From: Tubiluchus corallicola
Taxonomy: Eukaryota > Priapulida > Priapulimorpha > Priapulimorphida > Tubiluchidae
DNA length: 64,000 bases
Assembly: GCA_030141605.1 (NCBI GenBank)
Contig: JAQGDQ010000086.1
Location: 57,418-121,417 of the forward strand
Direction: 5' to 3'
Part shown: positions 22,727 through 36,505 of the stretch, in pieces
Layout of the letters: each line of letters starts with the position of its first letter
Numbering within the stretch: position 1 is the stretch's first letter
Made by a program: the position numbers and the translations under genes
The notes under the pieces: generated by a model
Seen by the model: the letters and a program-made list of their open reading frames with translations, nothing else
Databases searched by the model: none
Told to the model about the DNA's origin: nothing

Positions 22727-25700
22727 CAGAGAGAGAAAGAGAGAAAGAGAGAGAGAGAGGAGGGAGGAAAAGAAGGGAAGAGAAAGGCTGCCCGAAATTT
22801 CGTGAGACTTACACGAAACTTTTAGCGAACGTTGTGCTCTTGATTTTTATGTACATAGGTTTTAAAACTGCTGTGTTTATTATTTGTGAATCGCGATAAA
22901 TATATTAATTACTGCTTGTTTAACTTATAATAGTATTGTAATAAACTTAATCATAATGGTAACACTTCAAAATAATTCATATGAAATACAGGCTTAAATT
23001 TGTTCATCCTCCATCATCCATTAAGTTCGTAGAATGCTAACAGTTGAAAATGATATCATTTCAGCCATATTCGGGGGAAGCAAGATGACAATTATTGTAT
23101 TTCGTTCAGTCGAATATCAAACAGACATTTTCTTTGTGGCATTTCCAAAAGCCTCGTTCTTCAAACAAGTCTATTTTTCAGCGCTGTGTTCACAAACAAG
23201 ATCAGAAGGGGTGTTATTTGAATAACCGTATTGAAAACACGGTGTAAGATGAAAAGCTTCATGTAGCTCTTCTCTCCCTTTTTTCAGCTGTAGTGCAGCA
23301 AAATTAACACAGTTTTAGCATTGAATTGTTATGTTTTGTCACATTGCTGTAGTACGTTTTGATTAGACCCATCCTCTCTGTTGTCTGTTCCTTTAAAAAA
23401 CCCATGTCCTTTGCTTGGGTTTATATTAGGTCTGAGAGCTACACGATTCACAGCTTAACAACATCAGCATAACCTCAGTGGAATAGTTTTGCAAAAAATT
23501 ATTCTTTTAAAATGATAATGGGTGGACAACAAAAAGTAAGCTCCTTCAAAAAATTCATTAAAAATATATTTCTCTCCTCACTGGAAACATTTTGTCGTAA
23601 AACTAGATACATATAATATGAATACTGCCAAGTTTTGAATAAAAAATGCAAAACTGAAGATTTTACTGCCGTTTAAATAAAAAAGGCCAAATTTTCTAAA
23701 GAAACAAATAATATAATTGATCTTTTAAGTTTTGCTTTCATTTAAAAATTTTTTTTCCTGACAGTTCAATTAGTTTTCTCAGTTGAGGCTTGAACTGATC
23801 AGTAGCTTTACTGACAACACAGTCATCTAGTATCCGATACCATAAAGATGATATCAATACAAAACAATCATATTAATATCTAGTTTCTTCATTTTTATGG
23901 GCTTGATGACTGTAACTGACTTGATGTTTCAAACAAAAAATATTTATTTTTGGACTTTATATGCAAAATGTTAAATAAATAAAAATTGGTTGAATTAAAT
24001 TTTTATATAGCAACATATTCAACGGATGGAATGGACGCCTACAATGAACCTCATTCTTTGTCAGTGGATTTACACAATCCAGTGGATTGTACCACATATT
24101 TACACAATGTAAATTGGCAATTTTTTATAAGACCTGTATCAATACGGACATCCATGCTAAAATACCACTAACAGCGTAGAAGAAAATTGCATACACATGC
24201 ACAGCGTAACTTCATTATTTGAGCATGTCATGTCTACGGGCAGGGCAATGCAACCTGTGGTACATATTTGTATAGACGTTCGCTAATTCTCACGCAAAAT
24301 TCGAAGTTGGCAAATCCTCTACAAGAGTTCGGACAGACCAACGTCGGACATTGTGAGAAAATATCCAACATCCAATGACATTTTAAACGATACATCAGCA
24401 GACTCATCACACAGAATTTCTCTACTCAGCCAAACCTGGATGAGATGCAGTTTAAAACGTGATTTACCAGCCAAACAAAGGTTCATTGTAGCGTTCATGA
24501 CAGATGATTGATTCGTTCCAATTACCGCATCAAAAATATTCACAAAACTAATAAAACTGCAATTTATATAGTAATTAAAATTGTGTAAAAAAATCCAGAA
24601 TTGATGGATGTTGCTGTGGAAATTGAGCAATTGTGGTTACATACCAACCAGACATTTCTCTGAAATTAATGCTAATTAAAAATGATAGGCCCAGGCATGA
24701 ATGTATTATGCGTGCATGCGTGGTATGTACAGGAAAACGTAAATATCAACACGTATAGGCTATAGAGGTTAGGCAGGTTATAAGTCTATTAAAGTACTAC
24801 ATTTTGCGTGACAGTCGCCTACGTGTTCAAAACGACCACTTTCTTTTTATTTTGCTTAATATCTTTTTCCTCTCTCATTTTTACAATCTCTCTCGTCTTC
24901 CGCCTCTACTGTACTTACTCCATCAACACTACTCTATACACACCTTTTACAGATCCTATTGTCTTCCAATACACTAATAATTTATTTTATACACTAACGA
25001 ATTTATTCAGTCAAAAAAACCAATTCTCCTAAAACTGTGGTAATTAGAGAACTTACACTTATATTTTAAAATTATAAAAACGAAACAGTAGTTAAGATAA
25101 TACATATATAGGATTATTTAACTTTTTGTCATTATTTTAGTACAGTTGCATGCATATTTTTTAAGTATCTGTATAGTATAATTTCCCAAATTCCTCATGG
25201 TAGGTAAGGTTTAATTTTTTTTTGCATTTTTTTGTATCGTTTCACTATTTCCGCCTTTTATCATTTCAGTGTTTTAATTAAGTTTTATTGGTTTTACTTT
25301 ATCATTTTACATATTATTTTGATTTCTTAATTTATTCCTTTTGGTCGTTGTACAACTAAAGGAGTTTTTTACGGTCTTCTGATCACCGCTCTCCTTAGCT
25401 TACTTCCCCAGTAAACTTTTTCTTTTTCATTTCTTTCTTTACTAACTTGATGTTTGTTCTATCATTTCATTAAGTTTCTTGCCTTTCTCCGTATGTTGTG
25501 TTTTTCCTTCTTTTGCAGCTGTTTATTTACTTATTACTATTAGTTTGGTAGTTTGTTTGTTTCTTTGTGTACGAGTTTGTTGCAACGTTGCAAGCTCTAT
25601 CAATAAGCAAAAACAAGATTACCTATCGAATAATTGATGTGGATCCTCGCATTTATAGAATTCTGCTTGATCAAGTTTTTTTTTGCATAGTTGACTAAAT

Positions 25701-28700
25701 CATGTGAAAAATGCACATTTATAAGCAGAAATGTTCGCTTGACTATTTGAACCTTAAAATGGCGTCTCAGAAACTCAATTAGTAAAACAGGGATCATTCA
25801 GCGACCAAATTACGTTTAAAGGTACACATTTGCGTGTCTACACAGCACCTGTAATCTGTTCCTAGGTGAGCGGAGACGCGAGCCCTAGGGGTGATAGAAC
25901 TTGGAATCTTGATGCTCCTTTAAGACGACATCATTAGTCACGTTCAAGTGTAGTGGAGAAGACGAAAAGAGAAACGGATAAGACAAACAAAAGATACCGC
26001 AAGGTGGACAATCACTGTATTCTCTAACAATGGTAACACTCAAGTGTAAACAGTAAAATAATAAAACACTGGGAAAGAAAGATGTATGGAAGATTCAATC
26101 GAACTCACTGGCTCACAGCATTTTCACAAGATGGCCCCATTGATAAAAATGGTGTGGTGCAGAGAGTATGAATTCTGATTTGGTAAAAACATATGTAATT
26201 TAAACTGCTCATATAGGAAAAGTGTACATATTATGCTTATGTACATATTTGACCACTCTGCGAAATGCTCTAACTTGGAATGACATAACATGGAATGAAT
26301 GGAATGAGCAAACTTTAATTAAAAAACACAAATGTGCGAATTTTAATAGGTGGGTTTAAGAAACTTGTTGATGACAGGACGAGCAAACAAACGAAAGAAT
26401 GAATTGAAAGACGGACAATGAATGAACTAATAAGCTGACACGTAAATAAACCAACGATCGAGCGCTCAGTAGGCAGTCAGACAAAATAACAAAACAAACA
26501 AACGTACATACATACAAGCAAACAAACAAGAGCAAGATAATTATAGAAATGTACATCTCTGTACGAGCAGTGCACGAAATGCTTTAAGCCTCGAAATTAG
26601 ACTACTGCAGTCCGCAACGAAATCATAAAAAAGATGAATTAAAAACTAATAGCGCATGTGTCATAATGTCTACGCAACAAATTACCAAGTTAAAAAGCAT
26701 TATATATTTGACAATGTTCAGAAAAACATATTAGGTTTATATTATTTAATATTAATGATAACTGACATGTATTTGGCAAACACTAAACATACAAACAAAA
26801 CAATTTACATGCAAAAAATACCAAAGATAGTAATAACGCTCGGAACACGTAAAACAATACACAATGATACTGCTGAAAAATGCTGATGCACAAGCACAAA
26901 AACTTAACTTTGAGTCAATTCATTGAGTCAAAAGAGACGATAATATAAAAGGTAAACAAGAAGTCACAAACTATTTATAATAGATCGTTAGATTTCAAGT
27001 AGCATTTATACAAATTATAGAACATCGTTTTCAGATTTGACGGTTAGATCGCCGTTCCGTCTCGGTAGCTCAGATAATAATTAAATTTTGTAGCACAGTA
27101 GCCTGGTGGAACTAATGATAGACTAACACATAACCAAGAAGATTTATTCGCAGTGTCAACACACAATAGTTTATTATACGAGTACAGTATGAGAATTTCG
27201 GTTGTAATGGACACAATATTTCGCACAGACCTTTACATGCATAGACAATAATTGTAAATTTATGAAATTATGAGCAATAATTTTTAGAATTCCATAATTA
27301 TATATATTTGAAACATATGAAATTTTATTTGTGCGTCAGCTAGTACAAGATTTCCATGTAGCCGAAAGCGCTGAGCTCTTCCAAATGGGTTAGGCTAGAA
27401 TTACACTAGCGAATTCCACGTTTTTTCGGAAAGAAACTGTTTCCGCTTTTACAAGAAATTTGCCATATAAATCCTAGAGGTACAGAACACCCCAGAACAC
27501 TTTTTATTCATTAAGCAAATCTAAAACAGCAATGTTATTGAATCTTGCAAGATAAGCTGACAGGATCACAGAGATGACAATCTTTCCTGACAGAGATTAT
27601 CTTTTGTGTAAGCGGGTAAGAGACCTTTAACCTTGAACGTCATAAGTGTAATGTATGTATGGTCTGGCCCAGACAATTCTATAACAAAGAAAGACACCTT
27701 GCATTTAAACAGGTAATACAGCTACATATCGGTTTTCCCTATTTTCAATTCACAAGAAACCCAGTAGATCTAGCAGTCATATATAAATCAAGTATTAGAA
27801 CTGGGATAAATTTTTACGGGAAGCCGCAACAGCCTATAAGGAATGCTGTTTCTTTTTTGTTTGGTGGTAGATAGATGGTTTGGAAATTAACAACATGGTA
27901 GAAATCACAGTATTAAATAAGCGATATAGTACCTATTTATTAATTAGTTTCTGGCAGCATTAATTTTACCAAAGTAAAACACAAATAAACTCTCTCGAAA
28001 AGCTTGTCAAACAACAAACAGACCCACAGCAATGTCTTATTTTTGAAAGCCTTTTTAAATACTGTAAACAAGGAAGTCTTTCAACTTTCTAACTTTGTTT
28101 TATTCTGTCATAACAACAATATCGAGTAAACATTTGATTCACCGGGAACTTGCAATCTGTGCCGCTGTGTTGACAGCTAACACAGGTGAAACGTTGTTCA
28201 GGTAAAATCAGGTAACTCATCGCCAGTAAAGTTCATCACACCTACAGCTGAGTTGTGGATTAACTTCAGGAAATACAATCACTGCTTTTGTTCTTTTAAT
28301 AATCCCTTATCCTTGTTTAGTTTTACAAGTTTACTGGACCGCAGGAATTGTGGCGAATATTGCCAAAAATGTCACTGAAGTGAAGTCGTTTTCGTTTGCG
28401 AGATATGTCAAAAATAATATATGGTGAAATCACACAGAACATATAGTCTGATGTAGACTATATATAGAGTCTATAGACGAACGAATATTGACTTAAATTA
28501 GTTGATGTATCTATTAAATGAAAGTATGTCTGATTATATGATAAAAACCAAATAATCTTTCTACATTATGCGAAGAAAGAAAATAGAGAACAAGGAGGAG
28601 AGAGAGAGAGAGAGAGAGGAAGAAGAGAACAATGGAGAAACAAAAAGCCGGAATAATCAAAATCATTCATTTTAGCCTTAGTCAGTTAATCACCCAGTCA

Positions 28701-31700
28701 TTCAAACAGCCCATTAGTCGGTCAGTTGTTCCAGAAGTCTGACAATCAATCAGTCACTCAGTCAGATAGTCAGTAAACGAAATATCTGTATTTCGTCTTC
28801 TTCTTCTTTAAAAGTCATTTGAAAAGAAAGAGCAAACGGCACCACAAAGGAGGGGATAGAAGAAGGAGAAGAAATGAAAAGAAAGAAAGATTTACTTTAT
28901 GTGCCGTATCATGCAGCGTGCTGTTTTTGTTATAATGCCACCTGAATAGATCATTATTTCAGAATTATTATTATTATACCGAAGAAGAAAAACATTGATA
29001 AGCACCTAGCTTAGTCATGTCATAGATACATTGACTGTTTTAATGTTTAATCCTCTGCTTAACTTAAGCTACTACTACTACCTAATTAGGCCCTATGTCC
29101 AACATATTAGAAGCAGAGGATAATTCAATCTCGACCGCATTATCTCGGCCTTCTTACTAAAACGGGCTTTGTCGAAATTAGCATTTGTTTCCATGGCAAC
29201 GGACAGGCAAACAGAATTTTCATGTTTTTCTGGACAAATTGGGAAACAAAAAACGTGCAGTAAAAACCAAATGCGTTTGCGGGATTACGGGATGACGGCC
29301 TGGATGTGCAGGAAGCTTTGTGGAGGCATCTGATGCACATTAGAATCCAATTTGCAATGTTTTAGCGGTAGTCTAAAAAGAGTCTAAAAATACCTATATA
29401 CGCAGTAGCAAAATGCCTACGTTAAATGTCAATGCTAAAACGTTTAAAATCATATCCTAATGAAGTGCTGCAAACAGTCTGACATATTGTCCTTGCGAAT
29501 GTGTCTGATCAATTGAAAAGTCTTCTACGAGGGTCGTGATGGTAGACTTGGTTGGAGAACATCACTGTGATATCTTGCAAGTTGGTTTCAATGGTGTGCA
29601 TTACGACCCTTACTATTAGTAATGCAGCAAAACTAATTTTGGTTTTGTTCTTTACAGCTTAAAATTTATCCCATAACAACTGACTAATCGAATGGCAATT
29701 TGGCTAGCTGAATCACTGACTTCATCGACTCACTGACTGACAGGTTTGACAGTTAGCTACCTGACGGTTAGCTTGTTAACTAAACTAACTGTTTGATTTG
29801 GTAGGTATGTTTGTGGGGATATAAAGAAAAGGAGTGCATAGTTCTCAAGCTAGCCATTTCATCCACACCCATTTTCACAGTTAGAATTTTAATTGCAAAA
29901 TTAGGTTAATTATAAAAAAAGGAAGAAAGAAGAGAAAGAAGGAGAGAGAAAAAGGGAGTAAAGAAGAAACAAAGAAAAACGTAAAACAAAAATTAAGAAA
30001 AGAAGGAAGGAAACCAATTATATAGGCAATAAAATTATTTTGAAAACACAGACTTTCGAGGGAGAAATTTGGCAAATCAGTAATTTTAGATAGCCATGCC
30101 TACCAAAAAACACAAGGAATGAAAAAAATATAAGTACAAAGACCTCAAAGACCGCTTTCACCAATCATATGTACCAAATTAGCCCAGAGCACAGACTTCA
30201 ACATACTGCAAGTAAAATATAGGCTTACTTGAATTGAATATTGGGTTAATAATATAGTGGGATACTTTACAATGAAAATTACTCTACACACGCAATTTAC
30301 GGGGTCACAAAACACATGCAACATTCTTTCAGAACATCACCTAAAATCAAGAAAAAGATTGGTACCGATCCTGTCTGCAGGCTGCAGCATTTTTAAACTT
30401 TCTCAATAGACGCAATGACAAGATTATTATATCGTATTGAACCCAGACGCTGATGATATCTGGACTTAATTGCTCTGCTCCTAATTTGAAAATGGCAACA
30501 GAAAAAGTCTGGTCGAATTTCTTCACAAAATGACACCTTCTATTCAGCTCTGTAAGCATAATGAGTTCATGCGATGAGCAGATACAATAAGATGTTCTTT
30601 AGCAATGAGTTATCGAGACAAGCGAGTCATCAATCAACCCAGGACTGTGAATCGGCGGTCTACTTTGCAAAGCTGTCACGAAAACAGATCTGTGTAATGT
30701 AAACCTATTTTGAAAGTCGTTTGTTTTTGGATTTTTCAGCGAGTAGCTAGCTTTGAATAATGAGAGAAAACCAGTTACGGTGATGTACAACGCGTGCAAA
30801 AGCGTTGGTCAAATAATGTTAAACAAGACAACTTAACACTCAATAAAAATAATGTTTCTAACACTGTGCGCCAAAAAATTAAAACCAAAAAGCAAAATTC
30901 CGCGTAAATTTGTTCCAATAACATCGCAAACCCATTTATATAAGTTGTATGTAAGTTGTAAAGATTTTATCAAAATTATAGCTTTATTAGGCTAAAAATT
31001 TCCTCGCATCTAAACATATTATTACATGGTGACCAATATACAATAAAGGTTGTAGGTCCACTTAAACTCGCCCAAAATTAATTCTACATAGAGAGTTCCT
31101 TAAGGTATCCTTTACTGCTAAGTTTCAATATAGTCTTATCAATAGTTAGTAGATATTAGCTCCAGTAGTACAATTGAGTTTCCTACTACTATTTTTTTCA
31201 CACCACGTTTATAAACTCTGTTTACTGTTGCTCAAAACACATTGTACGCTAATGATATCTAAAATATAGAACAAATTCGATGTATTTTCATTATTCGTCA
31301 ATTAATTCATAACATCCTTATACAATATTGCACAGCCTATGCCTTAAAAGTATTTGTAAAGCAGATTCGTTGAAGTTGTTAAACTTAATGAGAACACATT
31401 TATACTGAGTATTCTTTCCAGTTACGTATTGAATCTGTGTATACATACATTGTCAGTTCAGCTTATTATTGATGACTCAATTCAAGCTAAGACGTTGCCG
31501 TAGACATTTAAAATGTAATCCATCACTTCTTGGTGCGATACCATCAACTACATATTAAAATTTCAAGCCTTTAAGCGCTAAAAGTCATCCAAGCAGCCGA
31601 GATCAAAATTTCAGGCTCTCAACATTGGCGTGAAATAATGGCATAAATTAACGTCTTCACTCGAGTAGTTCTGAATAATAAAAATGAGTAGACTAAACCG

Positions 31701-34420
31701 TTCGAGTTCTCTTAATTCCCCACTGCCCTGAGGGAGAACTTGGCAGGCTTGGAATTAGTTTATAATCGCAAATATCGTGTGAGTGAATGGTGGAATTTGA
31801 ATAAACCTTTCCTAGTTAAATTTACTTAGAGAGAGGGTACATATTGATAGGGCGTATAAATTCTTTAAAGCACTAAATATTCTACAAAAAACTGCTTTAA
31901 CAAATGATTGGTACTGCATATTGCACCTATAAAATTTTGCAAAAAAAATGAACAGCAGCGTCTGTTTGAATTTTGTTGCTGAGTTTTACAAATTTGTTTA
32001 AAATTACTATGTCATTAATTTCACTAACATTAATTAAATTATTGACACTTATTAAATTTCATATAAAAGGCGGGTTTTTAAACATACAATTTGGCATTGT
32101 TCACCAAATGTAAGAAATGTATGAGAATTGAAATTTTGTGGAATATTTAGGAACAACATGTTCGACAGCGTGTACAGTACAGGGAAGATTTACATAAAGA
32201 AGTGACGCTAATAAAGATTTATCATCTGACAATTATTACACTTTACTGCCACAAAGAGGAACAAAATTACAGATTAGGCCTACATAAAAATATATGCCTG
32301 TGAAACTTATTCTGGGTAATAAAATTCCTAAGGGAATAATTAAATTTAATTAAATCGTTCTACCATAAATTTTATTTGCCCAATAAGTTTTAGGATGTTA
32401 TGGAACATACTTTAAGCGCTAAAGCGAAATATACTTTAAGCGTTACATGAAAAACGACGTTATGTTTAAACCGCACAATTAATAGACAATGCATAAATTT
32501 AAATATGTGCATGTACGGAGTCTTAATGTCAAATTATGGGGTTGATCATCACTTATAGTATTGGTATGAAAGCTTTCGAACACTAAAGATAAATTTTGCG
32601 TGAACAAAATAGGAAAAAATCCTATTATATGCAGAAAGTTTATATAGTATTACATATTTTTCGTCTGTACACGAAAATATTAAAACAAGAAAATTTCCGA
32701 TTCAGCGAAATTCATTACAACAGTTAAGCAATCACTAATTTATGGGCTGAATTAATTGTCAGTATATAAACGTCTCAACTTCCCATAAAATTTTTTATAC
32801 TTTTATTGACGGCACACGCCCATTAGTTTTATCCTGCCCAAAATGTATGATGTTTAAACAGAAATGACATTAACTCAACAGAGCGTTGAGAATTTAGCAC
32901 TGCAGAGGTGGAGCGGTATAATAAACTGAAATTAAATTTATGGCCAATAAAATTCACGAATATTGGAAAAATAGCCTTTAAACATAATTTTAGCTGTCTT
33001 TTTGAAATGTCGAAGCTAAAATTCTACACAACGTTCTAAGGCAGTGTGACAAAAACTCTTTGTTAGACGAAAGATATTTTGCCTTTTTACTGACCTGCTA
33101 TAAAACCTCTAAGTCATTCTTGTAGGCTTTTCGCTTATATACTTATTTTTTATGTTATGCCAACTCACGCCATAATTGTTTATTTCATGGAAAAATTAGA
33201 GACATTTTTCCGCACTTTTGTCTTCAAACAAAAATGATAAATTTATATTATACACTCTACTGTACCTACAAACTATTAATAAATATGAGATCAGATAATG
33301 GTTGTTTGAGCAGTAAATTTTGTGTAAGCGAAAATAAAAAATTATCAAGATAGAACAAAAATAAAAGAAAAATGAGATCAAACACTTATACCAGCAGTAT
33401 TTGTCATCTTTAACTTCGTGTTAGTCAGTAATAAAGTGTCTGCAAAATTAGTCACCATATTGCGGAATTAAACCACTAGTAAATGAAGTTACCATTCTTA
33501 CGCAAACTTTCACGAATTATAAATTCCAATAAATTCGTTAACTTGCCGTTAACTCTCTTCCACTACAGAGTAGGAAAAGGTGAAATGACCAAAGGCAAAT
33601 ACGTCCTTTATGTATTTACTATTATGTAATCACAATTCTAAGGCAACGTTCTCACTTTGTTACTGAATCGTTTTTCACACTATACTTAAATATAACAACA
33701 CAGCAGAAATAAATTCGAACACAATAAATTCAGAAAAAAGGTTCCCAAGCTCACAGAAGATTACAATAGTAAGACGCGCTTTTAAAGATTTCACATACCT
33801 CGAGGCACCAGCTACCACAACACGTCTAATCTGCTAGACAGGTAACTCAGGTGTACGCACAGGTAAACTACACAAGCCCGTTGCGCTATTATGCTTATGA
33901 AGTTATAATAGGCCATGCACAGACTCTTCTTTGAGTTTTCCAGGCATGACTAATCCATCGCGATTCTATTATTCGCCACAGGTACTCTTTCACTTGTTCC
34001 ACCAGCTGTAGGTTTTGATTTTTCAGTTTACAGTAAAACTTAGGGCTACCGTAATCGTTATTAATGGTCGTCATCATCATTTGCATAATTAACCGATGAA
34101 TGTAATAGCAGAAACATCATCATCAATAGCGAATCGGAAGAAAGGGGACGCATAAATATAATAAAAAGCAAGAAGAGTTGAAAAAAAAGGCAAAAGAACA
34201 AGACGAAGGGGAAGAACAACATAGAACTAAAACATGCCGCGATAAAGGCAAAGCCGAACCAATAATGTTGCTGGCGTTTGTGGCTACAATAAAAATTAGC
34301 AACAACAACAGCAATAGCAGTGAAAACGATGACGACAACAGAAACAACGAGACTAGCTGCAAAGCCAATAATAATTAAAACAATAGCAATAGCAGGAAAA
34401 GATAATAATGATGATAATGG

Positions 34421-34454
<34 letters not shown>
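34421..34454 (+). repeat. (GAT)n microsatellite
   Basis: About 11 GAT units in a purine-rich, triplet-repetitive tract (about 34270-34475). Open frames over it on both strands encode Asp/Asn or Ser strings and are artefacts. Confidence 0.9.
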
Positions 34455-35613
34455 AACGACGACGACAACAACAAAATTGTAGTGTACGTCAGTATGCTGA
34501 CATCTAACGCCATTACCTGAAAATTACAATGTACTGCTCTCTATAACAACTTTGAACTTATAACTAGTTTAACTGACTGTTGAAAACAATAATTACATTC
34601 TTTGTGGAAGTAAGTATAATAATTTCACAGCAATCTGCATAATGATAGACATACCTAAAATTATCTACCAGCGCTGTGTTGAACTTTCGCTTTCACTCAC
34701 AAAACTTGTTTTTTCATTCTGTTTATAGAGCTGTACCTTGTTTCTTATTTATGTGTAACAATAACTGAAACATTTTTAGTAGACGTATTGAAACAATTTA
34801 TCTTTGAATGATTTGACATACATTTTTTTATGAAATATAACCAGATATGAATTAGTCAATGGATGGTTTTATTCAAATACAAATATTTTAGCAACCGTTA
34901 CGGGAGCCCTAATTAGTGTTTTAGGACTTTGGTATTATAATAAATGTTGTGCATTATACTTAGTATATATAAAACTATACAGCAAAATTCTAGAAATTGA
35001 TTTAGTTTATTTCAACCACCCTTTGAAAAAACTTTGACCCATTCATATTTGCTTAGAAATGAAGCAACTTGTGGAAAAATTCGCTATAAAGAAACTGTAA
35101 GATACGACGTTTCAGCGGAAACTGCCACATGCTACCGACTTCAGGTGAAAGAAAACGGGAAAATAGCGTAGGAAATCACTAAAAATTCATTTTTTCGGAC
35201 TTTATGACTTATATCTTACATAATTATTGTATACGCACTATTGTTAATTAAGAAGAACAGAAAAGGCACCGCAAAAGCAAATACCATACAGACATTTTTG
35301 TGTTTTTTTCTATCTTGATATAAAGGAAGACAGGATGATTTTCATATACCCATTCTCAAATCCGACAAAAAGTATACATTTCACCACAATTAATAATGCA
35401 AAAGCGTTTCTGATAATTAAATTATAGATTAAAAACCTAATTAACGGCAGGCGAGTCCAACTATTGATGGCACAATTTTCCACATAACATAAATTTCCAC
35501 AGCAAAAAATATTCCATGAGCGTGATGCACGTGCTTGCCAAAGCGAAAATTGAAATACAGTACTGTAAAATAATAATTGTGTTGTACTAAAGCTAGGCAA
35601 GTTTTAAGATCAA

Positions 35614-35723
35614 ATTCAAATTTCAAATTTACCGCTGTGCTCACGTATGAGCTGTCGAACGTGTGTAGAATTCAAATTTCAAGTTTACGGCTTGCTCACG
35701 CATGAGCTGTCGAACGTGTGTAG
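35614..35723 (+). repeat. Tandem duplication of a 56-bp unit
   Basis: Two copies (35614-35669 and 35670-35723) begin ATTCAAATTTCAA and share ATGAGCTGTCGAACGTGTGTAG. They differ by a few substitutions and a short indel. The left copy is contiguous with a segment (about 35510-35613) that resembles 46625-46760. Confidence 0.85.
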
Positions 35724-36431
35724 TTCGTCACAAGCTAACACATCTGAACTGCGAGGTACAGCACCTGTGTTTGTGCAATGCGTTTCCGACTAGGCCCGGC
35801 TAACTAGCAAATGGCAAAATGCATGTAACAGCGAAGAACTAGTGGCGCAAATTGTGTTTGTGTGGTAATAATTCTTTCACGTAAGTCATTTTTGAAAAAA
35901 TAGTATGTTTCCTTTCAATATTTTAAAGAGTAGATTGTTTTGACCTACAGTTTAAGATTGGGTCCGGTTTTGCTTTAAATTATACTTATTTAGTTACTGT
36001 GTTATAAAGTGCAAAATCGAAAAATACAAGTGATTTTTCCTGTTTTTCTTCTTTTAATTTGAAGACAGCATCGGTGTACTGAAACGTCGTGTCTTTCGAT
36101 TTTTTTATTGTGTAGTTTTTATCAATAATTATCAACATTAATTTCAAGAATACCCATTAACGACTCGATCAACTTTTGCTTAATATTTTTAATGAAACAG
36201 AAACTCATTGGAAAGAAAGATTACAAATGTCAACCTTGAATGCGAAGTAGGAACTTAACGGAAAATATTAATTAAATAATTATCAACGGATTATTCTAAG
36301 TTCTAAATACATGTAATTGCAAAAAATTATAACCTTATATATTGAAAAATATAGGCTCTTTTCTTACTCCAATAATTTAGGGAAATGTTAGATTAGTTAG
36401 TGAAATAACAGAGTTGAATTAAAGCTTGCCT

Positions 36432-36505
36432 TGATCACAAGAGGCCGAGCATCAGAATGCCAATGAATTTCTCATAAAAAGGTCCCAGGTTCAAATCTAG
36501 GCTCA
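36432..36505 (+). mobile_element. tRNA-like SINE head or tRNA pseudogene
   Basis: A degenerate A-box region (AGAGGCCGAGCATC) is followed 45 bases later by GGTTCAAATCT (36488-36498), close to the pol III B-box GGTTCRANNCC. An imperfect T-arm can be drawn around TTCAAAT. No full cloverleaf forms, so it is not a working tRNA. The layout resembles the relic at 50690. Confidence 0.45.

Noticed and set aside
22581-22805. Arg-Glu polymer frame
   Set aside because: Translation of the (AG)n microsatellite.
27055-27085. CTCGGTAGCTCAGAT resembling a tRNA A-box
   Set aside because: No B-box at a suitable distance and no arms fold.
34061-34520. Ser-rich minus-strand frame of 150 codons and Asp/Asn-rich plus-strand frames
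   Set aside because: Caused by triplet repeats (GAT/AAC) in a low-complexity region; both strands are open for the same reason.
36432-36505. Functional tRNA gene
   Set aside because: B-box present but the acceptor, D and anticodon stems do not pair; kept only as a SINE-like relic.
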